From positions 1 to 10,958 of the forward strand of contig JBBIVP010000060.1 in assembly GCA_037439705.1 (NCBI GenBank): DNA of 10,958 nt, written 5' to 3'. The position numbers and the translations under genes were made by a program. The notes beneath the pieces were generated by a model. The model did not search any database. It had not been told where the DNA came from and worked only from the letters and a program-made list of their open reading frames with translations. Positions 1 through 7,720 of this stretch are shown piece by piece. Position 1 is the first letter of the stretch, and the number at the start of each line of letters is the position of its first letter. The DNA comes from JBBIVP01 sp037439705 [NCBI: bacterium] (GTDB lineage: Bacteria; JBBIVP01).

Positions 1-55
1 ATATTAAAAAAGCGGACAGGATGATTATAGAAATTATTATTTTTATTACCTTCAT
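1..55 (-). CDS. Start of a secreted or membrane protein, truncated by window edge
   Basis: An ATG at 55-53 overlaps the TGA stop of the HIT gene in an ATGA junction and opens a frame that stays open to the window edge (18 codons). The visible residues begin MKVIKIIISI and continue with Ile/Leu-rich sequence to SAFLI. A short basic start followed by a hydrophobic stretch fits a signal peptide or an N-terminal membrane anchor. An AAGGAGG-like SD lies near the end of the HIT gene but unusually far from the ATG (about 12 nt). The four-base overlap suggests translational coupling and membership of the ispH-to-HIT operon. Too little is visible to name a family. Confidence 0.55.
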   Translation of the reverse strand, partial: MKVIKIIISIIILSAFLI

Positions 56-534
56 AATTTTTCAAATCCTCCTTTTAACAATCTGTATGTATCCTTTATG
101 TGCTGTGGAATAACCTTTGTATCTGCCAAAATTGGCATAAAATTGGTGTCACCACCCCATCTCGGGACAATGTGAATATGGATGTGTTCTTCAAGACCAG
201 CACCTGCTATTTTTCCAACATTTATTCCGATATTGAAGCCTTCCGGTTTCATTATTTTTTTCAGAACATTAACCGAATCTATAAGAGCGTCCATGAGCTC
301 TTTCATCTCTTCTTGAGAAAGAGTCTCAATATCTCTCTTATGCTGAAGCGGAGCCACCATAAGGTGTCCAGTGTTATATGGAAATCTGTTCATAATGACG
401 AGGACCATCTTATATTTCTTTAAAACAAGATTTTTTGAGGATGGTTTTTGGGATGCAGCAGTGCAAATAAAACATCCCCTTTCCTTCCCCTTGTAAATAT
501 ACTCCATTCTCCATGGCGCCCAGAGAATTTTCAA
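52..534 (-). CDS. HIT family nucleotide hydrolase/transferase (Ap4A-type)
   Basis: This 160-residue protein belongs to the histidine-triad superfamily, whose members cleave or transfer nucleoside phosphates (Ap4A, AMP-lysine and similar). The HxHxH signature is at residues 117-121 (HIHIH), with the middle His119 the expected nucleophile; H65 and the NTGHLMV segment near 54-60 also match the family. A CFIC motif (Cys21, Cys24) near the N-terminus probably binds zinc, as in COG0537-type members that begin with a similar LWAPWR sequence. The start is a TTG at 534. It is preceded by GAGGAG, 7 nt upstream and lying in the last codons and stop of the upstream phosphodiesterase gene, so the two genes are probably coupled. 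The exact substrate cannot be deduced from sequence. Confidence 0.9.
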   Translation of the reverse strand: MKILWAPWRMEYIYKGKERGCFICTAASQKPSSKNLVLKKYKMVLVIMNRFPYNTGHLMVAPLQHKRDIETLSQEEMKELMDALIDSVNVLKKIMKPEGFNIGINVGKIAGAGLEEHIHIHIVPRWGGDTNFMPILADTKVIPQHIKDTYRLLKGGFEKL

Positions 535-538
535 AAGA

Positions 539-1033
539 TTACTCCTCTATTTCTACTATTTCCGCCCGGGATTTTTCTCCTTCAAGAAAAAGATATGCTA
601 TGCTTCTTTTTCTGTTGAAAAATCCTGGAAAAGTGGCTCCCGGATTCAGCGTTAGGATATTTCCAACGATTTTCTTTTTTGGAACATGAGAATGCCCGTA
701 TATCAGACAATTTATGTTTTCATTCTCAAAAATTGGAAGAAGTTTTTCAGGAAAACCGAGGGGAGAACCCCATCCGTGAACAAGTCCTATTCTGAAGTTT
801 TCCAGACTAAACACCAGTTTCTCCGGAAGGGATTTTTTTGTATCAGAATCATCCATATTTCCGTGAACTGCATAAACCTTTTTATCTTTCCAGATCTCAA
901 GTATCTTGATGGAAATCAGGTCTCCAGCATGAACTATTATATCCACATCCTTCAAATACCTTTCGCATATCTTTTCAAGAGTACCATCTATTTCCTTTTT
1001 GTGCGTATCTGAAATAACCCCTATTTTTATCAT
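539..1033 (-). CDS. YfcE/MJ0936-type metallophosphoesterase
   Basis: This 164-residue protein is a compact calcineurin-like phosphodiesterase of the YfcE/MJ0936 family, soluble and probably cytoplasmic. The metal ligands are all present in order: D9 and H11 (SDTH), D38 (HAGD), N59 (HGNMD), H86 (VHGW), and H114 and H116 (GHSH). The family hydrolyses phosphodiesters such as bis-pNPP with Mn or Ni; the physiological substrate is generally unknown. The length is typical. The ATG at 1033 overlaps the HU gene stop in an ATGA junction, and only a weak SD (CAGGG) precedes it, so translation probably depends on coupling to HU. The HIT gene follows after 4 nt. A phosphodiesterase beside a HIT hydrolase may suggest nucleotide clean-up, but that is inference. 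Confidence 0.9.
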   Translation of the reverse strand: MIKIGVISDTHKKEIDGTLEKICERYLKDVDIIVHAGDLISIKILEIWKDKKVYAVHGNMDDSDTKKSLPEKLVFSLENFRIGLVHGWGSPLGFPEKLLPIFENENINCLIYGHSHVPKKKIVGNILTLNPGATFPGFFNRKRSIAYLFLEGEKSRAEIVEIEE

Positions 1034-1317
1034 TTAATGCCCTGAATCTTCTCCTTAATCTCTTTTCCTGCCTTAAAATGCACCGCGTTCCTTTCTGCCA
1101 CAGGGATTTTATCCTCTACATTCTTGGGATTTCTCACAATCCTTGCCCTTCTTTTTCTGGCTGTAAAATTTCCAAAATCCCTTATTTCCACCCGCTCTCC
1201 ATTTTTTATTGCAGAGGTAATGGCGTCAAGGATTATGTCAACCATAAGTTCCACATCCCTGGGTGGTATGTATGGAAATTTTTCCTTCAGTTCCCTTATC
1301 ACATCGCTCTTGTTCAT
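1030..1317 (-). CDS. HU/IHF family DNA-binding protein
   Basis: This is a 95-residue nucleoid protein of the HU/IHF family, which binds and bends DNA as a dimer. Visible features are the N-terminal helices (MNKSDVIREL onward), the GNF turn near 49-51, the basic beta-arm around 53-63, the RNP motif with the intercalating proline P64, and the C-terminal FKAGKEIKE helix. I chose the ATG at 1317 rather than the in-frame ATG at 1332, because the 15 nt between them are an almost ideal SD (AGGAGGT) rather than conserved protein sequence. Alpha/beta IHF and HU cannot be separated from this sequence alone; the position after rpsA and sppA resembles ihfB (himD) in Desulfobacterota and Proteobacteria. 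It overlaps the next gene by 4 nt. Confidence 0.92.
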   Translation of the reverse strand: MNKSDVIRELKEKFPYIPPRDVELMVDIILDAITSAIKNGERVEIRDFGNFTARKRRARIVRNPKNVEDKIPVAERNAVHFKAGKEIKEKIQGIK

Positions 1318-1322
1318 CCTGC

Positions 1323-1329
1323 ACCTCCT
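1323..1329 (-). promoter_or_regulatory. Strong Shine-Dalgarno of the HU gene
   Basis: AGGAGGT on the minus strand, with 6 nt between AGGAGG and the ATG at 1317. It overlaps the last base of the sppA stop codon and decides the HU start: it falls inside the first codons of the longer alternative frame that begins at 1332. Confidence 0.85.
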
Positions 1330-2198
1330 CATGGAAGGACCATTTTATAACTAAATCCTCCTTCCACTTTAAAATTTAAGATAGATTCCTCATCAAACCC
1401 CAGGATTTTTTTAAGAAACGAAACCCCCCTTCTCCGAGGTTTAACAATTTTTTCCATTTTAATGCCTGTGATTTTCTTCAATTCTTCTATTGCATCGTTC
1501 ATTGTCCCTATTGCATCAACAAGTCCATATTCCAAAGCACTTTCTCCAGTAAAAACCTTTCCATTTGCTACTTCATCAAGTACTTCTTTCGAAAGGTTCC
1601 TTCTTTCCTTCACCACATTTCTGAACTGCTGGTAGAGTTCATCAATAAGAGCCCGAAGGTATTTCTGCTCTTCTACATCCAGCTTTCTGAACGGAGAACC
1701 TGCGTCCTTGAACTTTCCGCTTTTAAATACCACAGGCTTTACCTTTATTGCCTCAAGCACCCCTTCAAGATTCATATATTCAAAAATAACACCGATGCTA
1801 CCGGTAAGTGTTCCTGGATTAGCAAATATCTTATTTGCTGCACAGGCTATATAATATCCTCCCGATGCTGAAATGTTTCCCATTGAGGCAATAACAGGTT
1901 TTTTCTGAGAGAGTTTCAGAACCTCCTGATAGATTTCCTGAACAGCACCAACTGACCCTCCTGGCGTTTCAAGACGGAGAAGAACTCCTTTTATAAAATC
2001 TGCTTTTTCAAAGAATCTGATATCCGAAAGATATTCTCTTGAAGAGTATATTGGTCCCTTTATTTCAATTAAACCAATGTTCCCAAATCTCCCTCTCAAC
2101 AAAATGAGAACAAGAAAACCCATAAAGATAAGAAAAATTGGTAAAATAATTAACAGAACCTTCAGAAAATTCCATTTTTGTGATGACCGATTATTCAT
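1329..2198 (-). CDS. sppA: Signal peptide peptidase SppA (S49 family)
   Basis: This inner-membrane serine protease of family S49 degrades cleaved signal peptides. From the ATG at 2198 it has 289 residues: one N-terminal membrane segment (about 11-34) and a single protease domain, so it is the short, B. subtilis-like form rather than the duplicated E. coli form. The catalytic serine lies in NISASGGYY (Ser112) and the base in KSGKFKD (Lys164). Their 52-residue spacing equals that of Ser147/Lys199 in B. subtilis SppA. The VFTGESALEYGLVD segment typical of the family follows. A TTG at 2213 could extend it by five residues, but the upstream AGAAGAAGA gives only a weak SD for either start. The start overlaps the rpsA end by 8 nt, and the stop abuts the SD of the HU gene. 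Confidence 0.93.
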   Translation of the reverse strand: MNNRSSQKWNFLKVLLIILPIFLIFMGFLVLILLRGRFGNIGLIEIKGPIYSSREYLSDIRFFEKADFIKGVLLRLETPGGSVGAVQEIYQEVLKLSQKKPVIASMGNISASGGYYIACAANKIFANPGTLTGSIGVIFEYMNLEGVLEAIKVKPVVFKSGKFKDAGSPFRKLDVEEQKYLRALIDELYQQFRNVVKERRNLSKEVLDEVANGKVFTGESALEYGLVDAIGTMNDAIEELKKITGIKMEKIVKPRRRGVSFLKKILGFDEESILNFKVEGGFSYKMVLP

Positions 2199-3864
2199 TC
2201 TTCTTCTTCTCAAATATATCCTTCATTACCTCACCCAATTTTACCCCTTTCTTACCACCCGTATATTTTTCCATAACTTCCTCTTCTTCCTTTTTCTGAA
2301 GAAGTTTTGGACTCAAAATAAGCTTCTTCTTCTCCTTATCAAAAGTGAGAACAACCGCCGAAATTTTATCGCCCACTTTATATGAATCCTTTATATTAGC
2401 TTCTCTTTTCAGGAAAAGTTCTCTTTTTGGAGCAAGTGCTTCAACTCCTTTTTCCACCTCAATGAAAATTCCAAAATCCGTTACAGTTTTTACGTGTCCT
2501 TCCACAACATCTCCAACCCTTATTCTTTCAGCTATTCTTTCCCATGGATCCATTTCCATCTGTTTTATTCCAACTCTTATACCCTTTCCATCTCCTTTTT
2601 CTCCAAGAACATACACATCTATTTCCTGTCCGACCTTAAATTCCTTTCTCGGGTCTTTCCTTTCATACCAGGAAATATCCTCTGCCATCATCTCTGCCTC
2701 AATTTTTTCATCAAGGGTCCGAAGGATGACAGAACTTCTTCTTGTTTTTACCACCTTCATTTTAACAATTGAACCTGGCGGATTTTTCTCAAGAAACTCC
2801 TGAGAAGGGCTTTTTTGAAGAGCCTTTATACTCAGAGAAATTCTTCTCTTTTCAGGCTGAAGGTCAAGAATAAGTGCTTCCACAGTTTCTTCCTCTTTTA
2901 ATACCTGAGAGGGCTTTTTAACAGAGGGGTCCCAGCTCAATTCAGAAATATGAACCATACCTTCAACTCCAGGTTCCAATTCTATAAATCCTCCAAAGGA
3001 TGTCAGAGAAATGACCTTTCCCTTTATTTTCTGCCCTTTTTTATATTTTTCTCCCACCAAAGTCCACGGATCCGGGATAAGTTGTTTTATCCCGAGTTTG
3101 ATTTTTTCCTCTTCCCTGTTGACCTCAATTACAACTCCCTTTACCGTCTGTCCCTTTCTCAAAATTTCGTGAGGTTTTTCTCTTCCCCATGTAATATCCC
3201 TTGCGGATACAAATCCTTCAATTCCACCGAGGTCAACAAATGCTCCAAAATTTTTAATTCTTTTTACCTCCCCTTTTACCACATCTCCTTCTTTGATTTT
3301 TTTCAGAAGGTCTTCCTTCTTCTTTTTAGCCTCCTCTTCCAATAACTGCCTTCTTGAAATAAGAATTTTCTTATTTTTTACGAAATCAATTATGTATGCT
3401 TCTATTGTTTTGTTCAAAAGTCTTTTTCTTCCATATTCATTATCGGTATCCGCCTCTTTGAAGAGCATAAATGCCATAATCCCAAAACCAAGGTCAACAG
3501 TGTAGCCCCTTTTTACAATTTCTTTTACAATCCCTTTCACCTTTTTTCTGGACTGGTAGCATTCCTCAAGGAAATCCCACTGTTTTATCTGTTGAGCCAT
3601 TGAATATGAAATCCGATAAAGCCCTGTTTGTTCCCTTCCGATTATTATGCCATCTAATTGGTCGCCTATTTTAACCTTTTTAAGCTCTAAAAATTGCTGA
3701 ATTTCGTCTTCTCCTATAACTCCCTCACATTTAAACCCCAGGTCAAGAAATATCTCATTATTGGACTTCCCGATCACCTCTCCCTTTATGAGAGAACCTA
3801 CTCTCGGCGGTCCATTTTCCGGGATGTAGCGATCAATTATTGCTTCTAACTTCTTTCCTTTCAT
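2191..3864 (-). CDS. rpsA: 30S ribosomal protein S1, six S1 domains
   Basis: This is a full-length S1, which binds mRNA on the 30S subunit and helps initiation on structured or SD-poor messages. From the ATG at 3864 it has 557 residues. Six OB-fold S1 repeats start near residues 22, 107, 193, 279, 365 and 450. Repeats 3, 4 and 6 are the most canonical (for example KNFGAFVDLGGIEGFV and TSFGGFIELEPGVEGMVHIS); repeats 1, 2 and 5 are more divergent, as in other S1 proteins. The KDP/DPW linker motifs are also typical. A GTG at 3873 would add three residues, but it sits inside the GAGGTG SD of the ATG. The gene overlaps the 3' end of ispH by 32 nt. In Clostridia, IspH and S1 are often fused; here they are separate but coupled. 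Confidence 0.95.
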   Translation of the reverse strand: MKGKKLEAIIDRYIPENGPPRVGSLIKGEVIGKSNNEIFLDLGFKCEGVIGEDEIQQFLELKKVKIGDQLDGIIIGREQTGLYRISYSMAQQIKQWDFLEECYQSRKKVKGIVKEIVKRGYTVDLGFGIMAFMLFKEADTDNEYGRKRLLNKTIEAYIIDFVKNKKILISRRQLLEEEAKKKKEDLLKKIKEGDVVKGEVKRIKNFGAFVDLGGIEGFVSARDITWGREKPHEILRKGQTVKGVVIEVNREEEKIKLGIKQLIPDPWTLVGEKYKKGQKIKGKVISLTSFGGFIELEPGVEGMVHISELSWDPSVKKPSQVLKEEETVEALILDLQPEKRRISLSIKALQKSPSQEFLEKNPPGSIVKMKVVKTRRSSVILRTLDEKIEAEMMAEDISWYERKDPRKEFKVGQEIDVYVLGEKGDGKGIRVGIKQMEMDPWERIAERIRVGDVVEGHVKTVTDFGIFIEVEKGVEALAPKRELFLKREANIKDSYKVGDKISAVVLTFDKEKKKLILSPKLLQKKEEEEVMEKYTGGKKGVKLGEVMKDIFEKKKNE

Positions 3865-4708
3865 TTCTTTCACCTCTTTTAGACCTGTATTTATTTATCT
3901 CATCTATAACCTCTTCCACCACCTCTTCAGGAGTTGATGTTCCTGAGGTTATAAACAAAAAATTCTTTCCTCCAAACCAACTTTTATCAATCTCCTTTGC
4001 ATTTTCAACATGATATACCATTTTGTTCACCTTCTTTACGAGTTCGAAAATCCTTCTTGTATTGGCACTATTTTTTCCACCTATTACAATAACACATTCA
4101 CTCTTTTTTGCAAGAAAAACCGCTTCCTTTTGCCTTTCCACGGTTTCACGACAGAGGGTATTAAATATCCTGACCTCTCTTCCCTTATCAGCAAGTGCTT
4201 TTGAAAATTCCCTGAAGGAATTAAGAGATGATGTGGTCTGAAAAACTACAGCTATTTTCTCACCCTTTATCTTCTCCGCCTCTTTTAGGTCCGAAATGAC
4301 GATGGAATTTTTACCCGCATAACTTTCAACCCCTTTCACTTCAGGATGTTCCTTATCACCCACGATTATAACAATGTATCCTTCATTGTTTAATTTTTCA
4401 GCCAGTTTTTGAAGCCTCCCCACAATAGGACATGTGGCATCTATAAGGGTTATTTTTTTGCCCAAAAGGATTTCTCTTTCTTCTTTGAGGCATCCATGAG
4501 ATGGAATCACAACTGTCATCCCATCCTTTATTTCTTCAAGATTTCTTGTTATTTTGATGCCTCTGCTTTGAAGGTTTTCCACCACCTTCCTGTTATGAAT
4601 AAGTGGACCGAGCATAATAGTTTGAGGCGAAGCTCCATTTTCTACCAGTTTCATAGCTCTTTTAACCCCTGAACAGAATCCTATCCATTTCCCTGTTATT
4701 ATCTTCAT
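3833..4708 (-). CDS. ispH: 4-hydroxy-3-methylbut-2-enyl diphosphate reductase IspH
   Basis: IspH (LytB) is the iron-sulphur enzyme that makes IPP and DMAPP in the last step of the MEP isoprenoid pathway. The 291 residues carry all key positions: cluster cysteines C12 (GFCSGV), C93 (DATCP) and C186 (NTLCRET); substrate histidines H38, H71 and H121; the catalytic Glu in HPEVKG (E123); the QTT motif (157-159); NSAN at 213-216; and TSTP near 257-260. Length and N-terminus match the family, so the ATG at 4708 is firm. No SD precedes it, and a good promoter ends 11 nt upstream, which suggests a leaderless or nearly leaderless message. The basic, Arg/Glu-rich tail overlaps the rpsA start by 32 nt. 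It is the first gene of a unit of at least seven genes. Confidence 0.96.
   Translation of the reverse strand: MKIITGKWIGFCSGVKRAMKLVENGASPQTIMLGPLIHNRKVVENLQSRGIKITRNLEEIKDGMTVVIPSHGCLKEEREILLGKKITLIDATCPIVGRLQKLAEKLNNEGYIVIIVGDKEHPEVKGVESYAGKNSIVISDLKEAEKIKGEKIAVVFQTTSSLNSFREFSKALADKGREVRIFNTLCRETVERQKEAVFLAKKSECVIVIGGKNSANTRRIFELVKKVNKMVYHVENAKEIDKSWFGGKNFLFITSGTSTPEEVVEEVIDEINKYRSKRGERNERKEVRSNN
3871..3876 (-). promoter_or_regulatory. Shine-Dalgarno of rpsA inside ispH
   Basis: GAGGTG on the minus strand, 6 nt before the ATG at 3864 and inside the ispH coding region. It supports the ATG over the GTG at 3873, and implies that S1 synthesis is tied to translation of ispH. Confidence 0.75.
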
Positions 4709-4719
4709 AAAGAAGTTTT

Positions 4720-4748
4720 ATTATAATCATTAAATTTTGAAATTTCAA
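4720..4748 (-). promoter_or_regulatory. Sigma70-like promoter of ispH operon
   Basis: On the minus strand a -35 box TTGAAA (4748-4743) is followed by a 17-nt spacer and a perfect TATAAT (4725-4720). The -10 ends only 11 nt before the ispH ATG, so the start point would fall about 4-6 nt upstream of the ATG, leaving no room for an SD. Promoter and ATG were read directly; usage is inferred. Confidence 0.75.
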
Positions 4749-4749
4749 A
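4736..4749. promoter_or_regulatory. 14-bp perfect palindrome over ispH -35 box
   Basis: TTTGAAATTTCAAA is a perfect 14-bp palindrome that covers the whole -35 hexamer of the ispH promoter. This is where a repressor dimer would act. In AT-rich intergenic DNA such a palindrome can also arise by chance, and I recognise no known regulator site in it. Confidence 0.35.
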
Positions 4750-4759
4750 TTTTATGCAA

Positions 4760-4779
4760 TGTGTGTAGACAAACACACA
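4760..4779 (-). other. Hairpin between hemD and ispH
   Basis: A perfect 7-bp inverted repeat, TGTGTGT and ACACACA separated by 6 nt, starts 5 nt after the hemD stop. No T run follows it on the minus strand, so it is not a standard intrinsic terminator. It may mark the 3' end of the hem operon mRNA, be a weak pause site, or be a protein-binding site upstream of the ispH promoter. Confidence 0.45.
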
Positions 4780-4784
4780 GAATA

Positions 4785-5543
4785 CTACATCTTATTGAAA
4801 AATTTTGAAATCTCTTTGACAAGAGACTCAGCTGTGTATTTCCTTGGCATAATAGAGGGCTCCAAACCATAATCAGAAAGGGCTTCTCTTGTTATAGGAC
4901 CTATAACCGCTAACGGGACCTTTAAAATTTTCTTAATTCCTTTAATGCTCATAAAATTCTTAACGGTTGATGGGCTTGTGAAAACAACCATGTCAATTCC
5001 CTTTTTCATTTCTTCATAAACCCTTTTCTCAAATCCCCTTGGTTTTACGGTTCTATATATGGGGAGTAGATGAACTTCTGCTCCCATATTTTTCAATTCC
5101 TCTGGAAGAACCTCCCTTGCAACCTCTGCTCTCGGTATGAGAACATTTTTGCCCTTCATCTTGATCTTCCTTAATTCTTCAACGAGTGATTCAGCAACAT
5201 ATTTCTTTGGGAGGACATCTGGAAAAATGCCCCTTTTATTCAAACTTTTATAAGTTTTCTCTCCTATTACACCTATTTTCAGATGAGCAAGGTTTCTTAT
5301 ATCAATCCTTTTCTCAAGAAGTATTTCAAAAAAGAAATCAACAGCGTTGGCACTGGTAAAAATGAGCCAATCATATTTTTTGAGATTTTTTATTGTTTCT
5401 TCAATTTCAGGGCTTCTTATCCTTTTAAGTTCAATCGCTGGAACCACAACTGGGTCGCCTCCTTCCTTTCTTATGTAATCCGCCATCTCCTCCGCTCCAT
5501 CAAGGGGGCGTGTAATAAGAATTCTTTTTCCTTTAATTCCCAT
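4785..5543 (-). CDS. hemD: Uroporphyrinogen-III synthase
   Basis: HemD closes and isomerises hydroxymethylbilane to uroporphyrinogen III, the branch point to haem, sirohaem and corrinoids. From the ATG at 5543 it has 252 residues, a usual length. Sequence similarity within the family is weak, but the bilobed pattern is clear: ILITRP at 9-13, IFTSANAV at 61-68, TSPSTV at 189-194 and IGPITREA at 214-221. A near-repeat, YVAESLVEEL in the first half and YTAESLVKEI in the second, reflects the family's two-lobed symmetry. The frame extends to a TTG at 5579, but the first 12 residues look unlike the family, and only the ATG has a (weak) GAGAGA upstream. It overlaps hemC by 11 nt, ends in TAG and is the last gene of its operon. 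Confidence 0.88.
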   Translation of the reverse strand: MGIKGKRILITRPLDGAEEMADYIRKEGGDPVVVPAIELKRIRSPEIEETIKNLKKYDWLIFTSANAVDFFFEILLEKRIDIRNLAHLKIGVIGEKTYKSLNKRGIFPDVLPKKYVAESLVEELRKIKMKGKNVLIPRAEVAREVLPEELKNMGAEVHLLPIYRTVKPRGFEKRVYEEMKKGIDMVVFTSPSTVKNFMSIKGIKKILKVPLAVIGPITREALSDYGLEPSIMPRKYTAESLVKEISKFFNKM

Positions 5544-6450
5544 ATATCTCTCTGAGTATCTCTCTTCCACCCATATCAAGAATTTTTTCGGCCATTTTCC
5601 TCCCGAGACTTTCCGGTTCCTCTTTACTCCCTTCCATCTTTATCTGAATGAACCTCTTCGCTTCAAGATCTGAAACAAAAGAAATCATTTCAATTTTTCC
5701 GTCTTTCAGGGAAGCATTGACTCCAATTGGAACCTGACATCCAGCTCCTATCACTTTAAGAAAAGCTCTCTCAGAAGTTATAGCGAGAAGCGTATCTTCA
5801 TCTGAAATTTCCTCAACCATCTTTATTATCTCCCTGTCCTTCTCCCTGCATTCAATTGCTATTACTCCCTGTCCTCCGCATGGCACGAATAAATCTGCGG
5901 GAAGAACTTCTGTAGCAAGACCTTCCCATCCCATTCTTATGAGTCCGGCATGCGAAACTATGATACCATCGTAAAGACCTTCTCTCATTTTTCTTATTCT
6001 CGTATCAAGATTTCCCCTCAAATCATGAGAAACAAGATATGGAAAATGCCTTTTCATTATTACCTTTCTCCTCAAACTGCTCGTTCCTATCTTGCCTTCC
6101 TTTAATGAAAATATGGATTTTGATTTATCCGAAATAAAAACATCAAAGGGACTTTCCCTTTTTAGAAACCCTGCAAGAATAAGCCCATCGGGAAGCTCTG
6201 AAGGCATATCTTTTAGGCTGTGAACCGCAAGGTCTATTTCTCTTTTTAAAAGAGCTTCTTCTATTTCCTTTACGAATATTCCTTTCGCCCCTATTTTCGA
6301 TAATGGGACATCGGTAAGTTTGTCGCCCTTTGTCTTGATTTTCACGACTTCTACTGAAATATTAGTATAAGCCTTCAAAAGGAGGTTCTTAAAAATCTCC
6401 ACCTGCCTCAGAGCAAGCTGGCTACCCCTTGTTCCTATTCTCAATTTCAT
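5533..6450 (-). CDS. hemC: Hydroxymethylbilane synthase (porphobilinogen deaminase)
   Basis: HemC joins four porphobilinogens into hydroxymethylbilane using a covalent dipyrromethane cofactor. From the ATG at 6450 the protein has 305 residues. The diagnostic parts are all present: LRIGTRGSQLAL at the start, HSLKDMP with catalytic Asp81 near 77-83, GTSSLRR (122-128), the LRGNLDTR segment (144-151), CGGQGV (191-196) and the cofactor cysteine in GAGCQVPIGV (C238). An in-frame ATG lies at 6456 and the frame opens at 6483, but GGAG is correctly spaced only for 6450, and conserved sequence starts there. It overlaps hemA by 29 nt and hemD by 11 nt, which suggests coordinated translation of successive enzymes of the pathway. 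Confidence 0.96.
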   Translation of the reverse strand: MKLRIGTRGSQLALRQVEIFKNLLLKAYTNISVEVVKIKTKGDKLTDVPLSKIGAKGIFVKEIEEALLKREIDLAVHSLKDMPSELPDGLILAGFLKRESPFDVFISDKSKSIFSLKEGKIGTSSLRRKVIMKRHFPYLVSHDLRGNLDTRIRKMREGLYDGIIVSHAGLIRMGWEGLATEVLPADLFVPCGGQGVIAIECREKDREIIKMVEEISDEDTLLAITSERAFLKVIGAGCQVPIGVNASLKDGKIEMISFVSDLEAKRFIQIKMEGSKEEPESLGRKMAEKILDMGGREILREIYGN

Positions 6451-7720
6451 CTTCATCTCCAAAAATGGTAAAAAAGGTTTCAATAAAAGATGATTCTCCG
6501 TTCCTCGCCATTTCCTTTATCCGGGTTACCGGCTTGTGGAGAATTTTTTTTACTACATTAACAGAAAAATCTTCTATCGCCCTTTTCTGATGTCCAGAAA
6601 TATTGCCGAGCATCCTGAAAAGTTCTTCCAGTTCCGTCCGTCTTATTGAATCTGCTGTTTCATAAACCATCCGAAGAAGCGGACCGATTCTCTCTTCCTT
6701 TACCCTTCTAAAAAATTTCCCCAGTTCTTCCTCCACAATTGCCTCACCCTTTATTGCTTCTTCTCGCCTTTTCTTTATGTTTCTATCCACTATTCGCTGA
6801 AGATCATCTATGTGATAGAGGTATACATTCTCAAGGGTTCCAACCTCAGGGTCTATATTTCTTGGAAGAGAAATATCAATAAAGAAAATGGGATTTCCCT
6901 TTCTCTTCTTCATGACATTTTTTACATCATTTTTCGTTATCAAATAATGAGGAGCTGCGGAAGCACATAAAACTATGTCCACATCTTTAAGACCCCTGTA
7001 AAGGTCCTTAAAAGGAATGACCTCTCCAGAATAAATTGAACAAAGCTCTTCAGCTCGTTCAATCGTTCTGCTTGTTATGTAAATTTTTGATATCCCTCTG
7101 GAAATAAAGCTTTTTATTGCAATCTCTCCCATCTCCCCTGTTCCTATCACGATTACCTTTCTCTTTGAGAGGTCTCCAAAGATGCTCTCCGCCAGTTCCA
7201 CTGCCTGGGAACTTATAGAATTTGGATTCTCGCCCAAAGCAGTTTCCCTTCTAATTCTCTTCGCGACAAAAAATGCTCTTTCAAAAACCATGCTCAAATT
7301 TTTACCAACGAATCCCTTTTTTAAAGAAACCTCATACGCTGACTTTACCTGACCTGTTATCTGGGGCTCACCAATAACCATTGAATCAAGAGAAGATGTA
7401 ACCCTGAATATGTGTTTTATCGCATCCCTTCCTAAAAAATTGTAAAAGTATCCTTTTTCGAGATGAAGACCTATCCTTTCTTCGTTGATTTTTATCAGGT
7501 CATCTATTATCTTCTCCGGATTGGTTCTGTATATTATGAACTCCACCCTGTTGCATGTGGAAAGAATTACACATTCTTCAACCTTAAGTCTCTCTTTTAT
7601 GGTGGAAAGGAGTTTATCCTCTTCCTGTTTTTTAAGCGCGAGCGCTTCTCTTACATCAAGAGGAGAAGTTCTGAAGCTCGTTCCATGAACGAGAAGATTT
7701 TCTTCTTCAAATGAAATCAT
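6422..7720 (-). CDS. hemA: Glutamyl-tRNA reductase
   Basis: HemA reduces glutamyl-tRNA with NADPH to glutamate-1-semialdehyde, the first committed step of the C5 tetrapyrrole pathway. The 432 residues show the catalytic domain with the nucleophilic Cys56 in LSTCNRVE, the MVIGEPQITGQVK segment (114-126), an NADPH Rossmann motif VIGTGEMG (191-198), the SRT/ERAEEL region after it, and a long helical C-terminal dimerisation domain (about 300-415). The ATG at 7720 has GGAGG upstream, which lies in the final codons of ccsA; the two genes overlap by 14 nt. The stop is TAG. HemL and HemB, needed between HemA and HemC, are not in this window. Confidence 0.97.
   Translation of the reverse strand: MISFEEENLLVHGTSFRTSPLDVREALALKKQEEDKLLSTIKERLKVEECVILSTCNRVEFIIYRTNPEKIIDDLIKINEERIGLHLEKGYFYNFLGRDAIKHIFRVTSSLDSMVIGEPQITGQVKSAYEVSLKKGFVGKNLSMVFERAFFVAKRIRRETALGENPNSISSQAVELAESIFGDLSKRKVIVIGTGEMGEIAIKSFISRGISKIYITSRTIERAEELCSIYSGEVIPFKDLYRGLKDVDIVLCASAAPHYLITKNDVKNVMKKRKGNPIFFIDISLPRNIDPEVGTLENVYLYHIDDLQRIVDRNIKKRREEAIKGEAIVEEELGKFFRRVKEERIGPLLRMVYETADSIRRTELEELFRMLGNISGHQKRAIEDFSVNVVKKILHKPVTRIKEMARNGESSFIETFFTIFGDEDEIENRNKG
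6457..6460 (-). promoter_or_regulatory. Shine-Dalgarno of hemC inside hemA
   Basis: GGAG on the minus strand within the last codons of hemA, 6 nt before the ATG at 6450. It lies directly against the alternative ATG at 6456, too close to serve it, and so decides the start. Confidence 0.65.

Noticed and set aside
2345-2803. Plus-strand 152-codon frame opposite rpsA
   Set aside because: It is Ser/Phe/Pro-rich low-information sequence antisense to well-conserved S1 domains, with no family signature.
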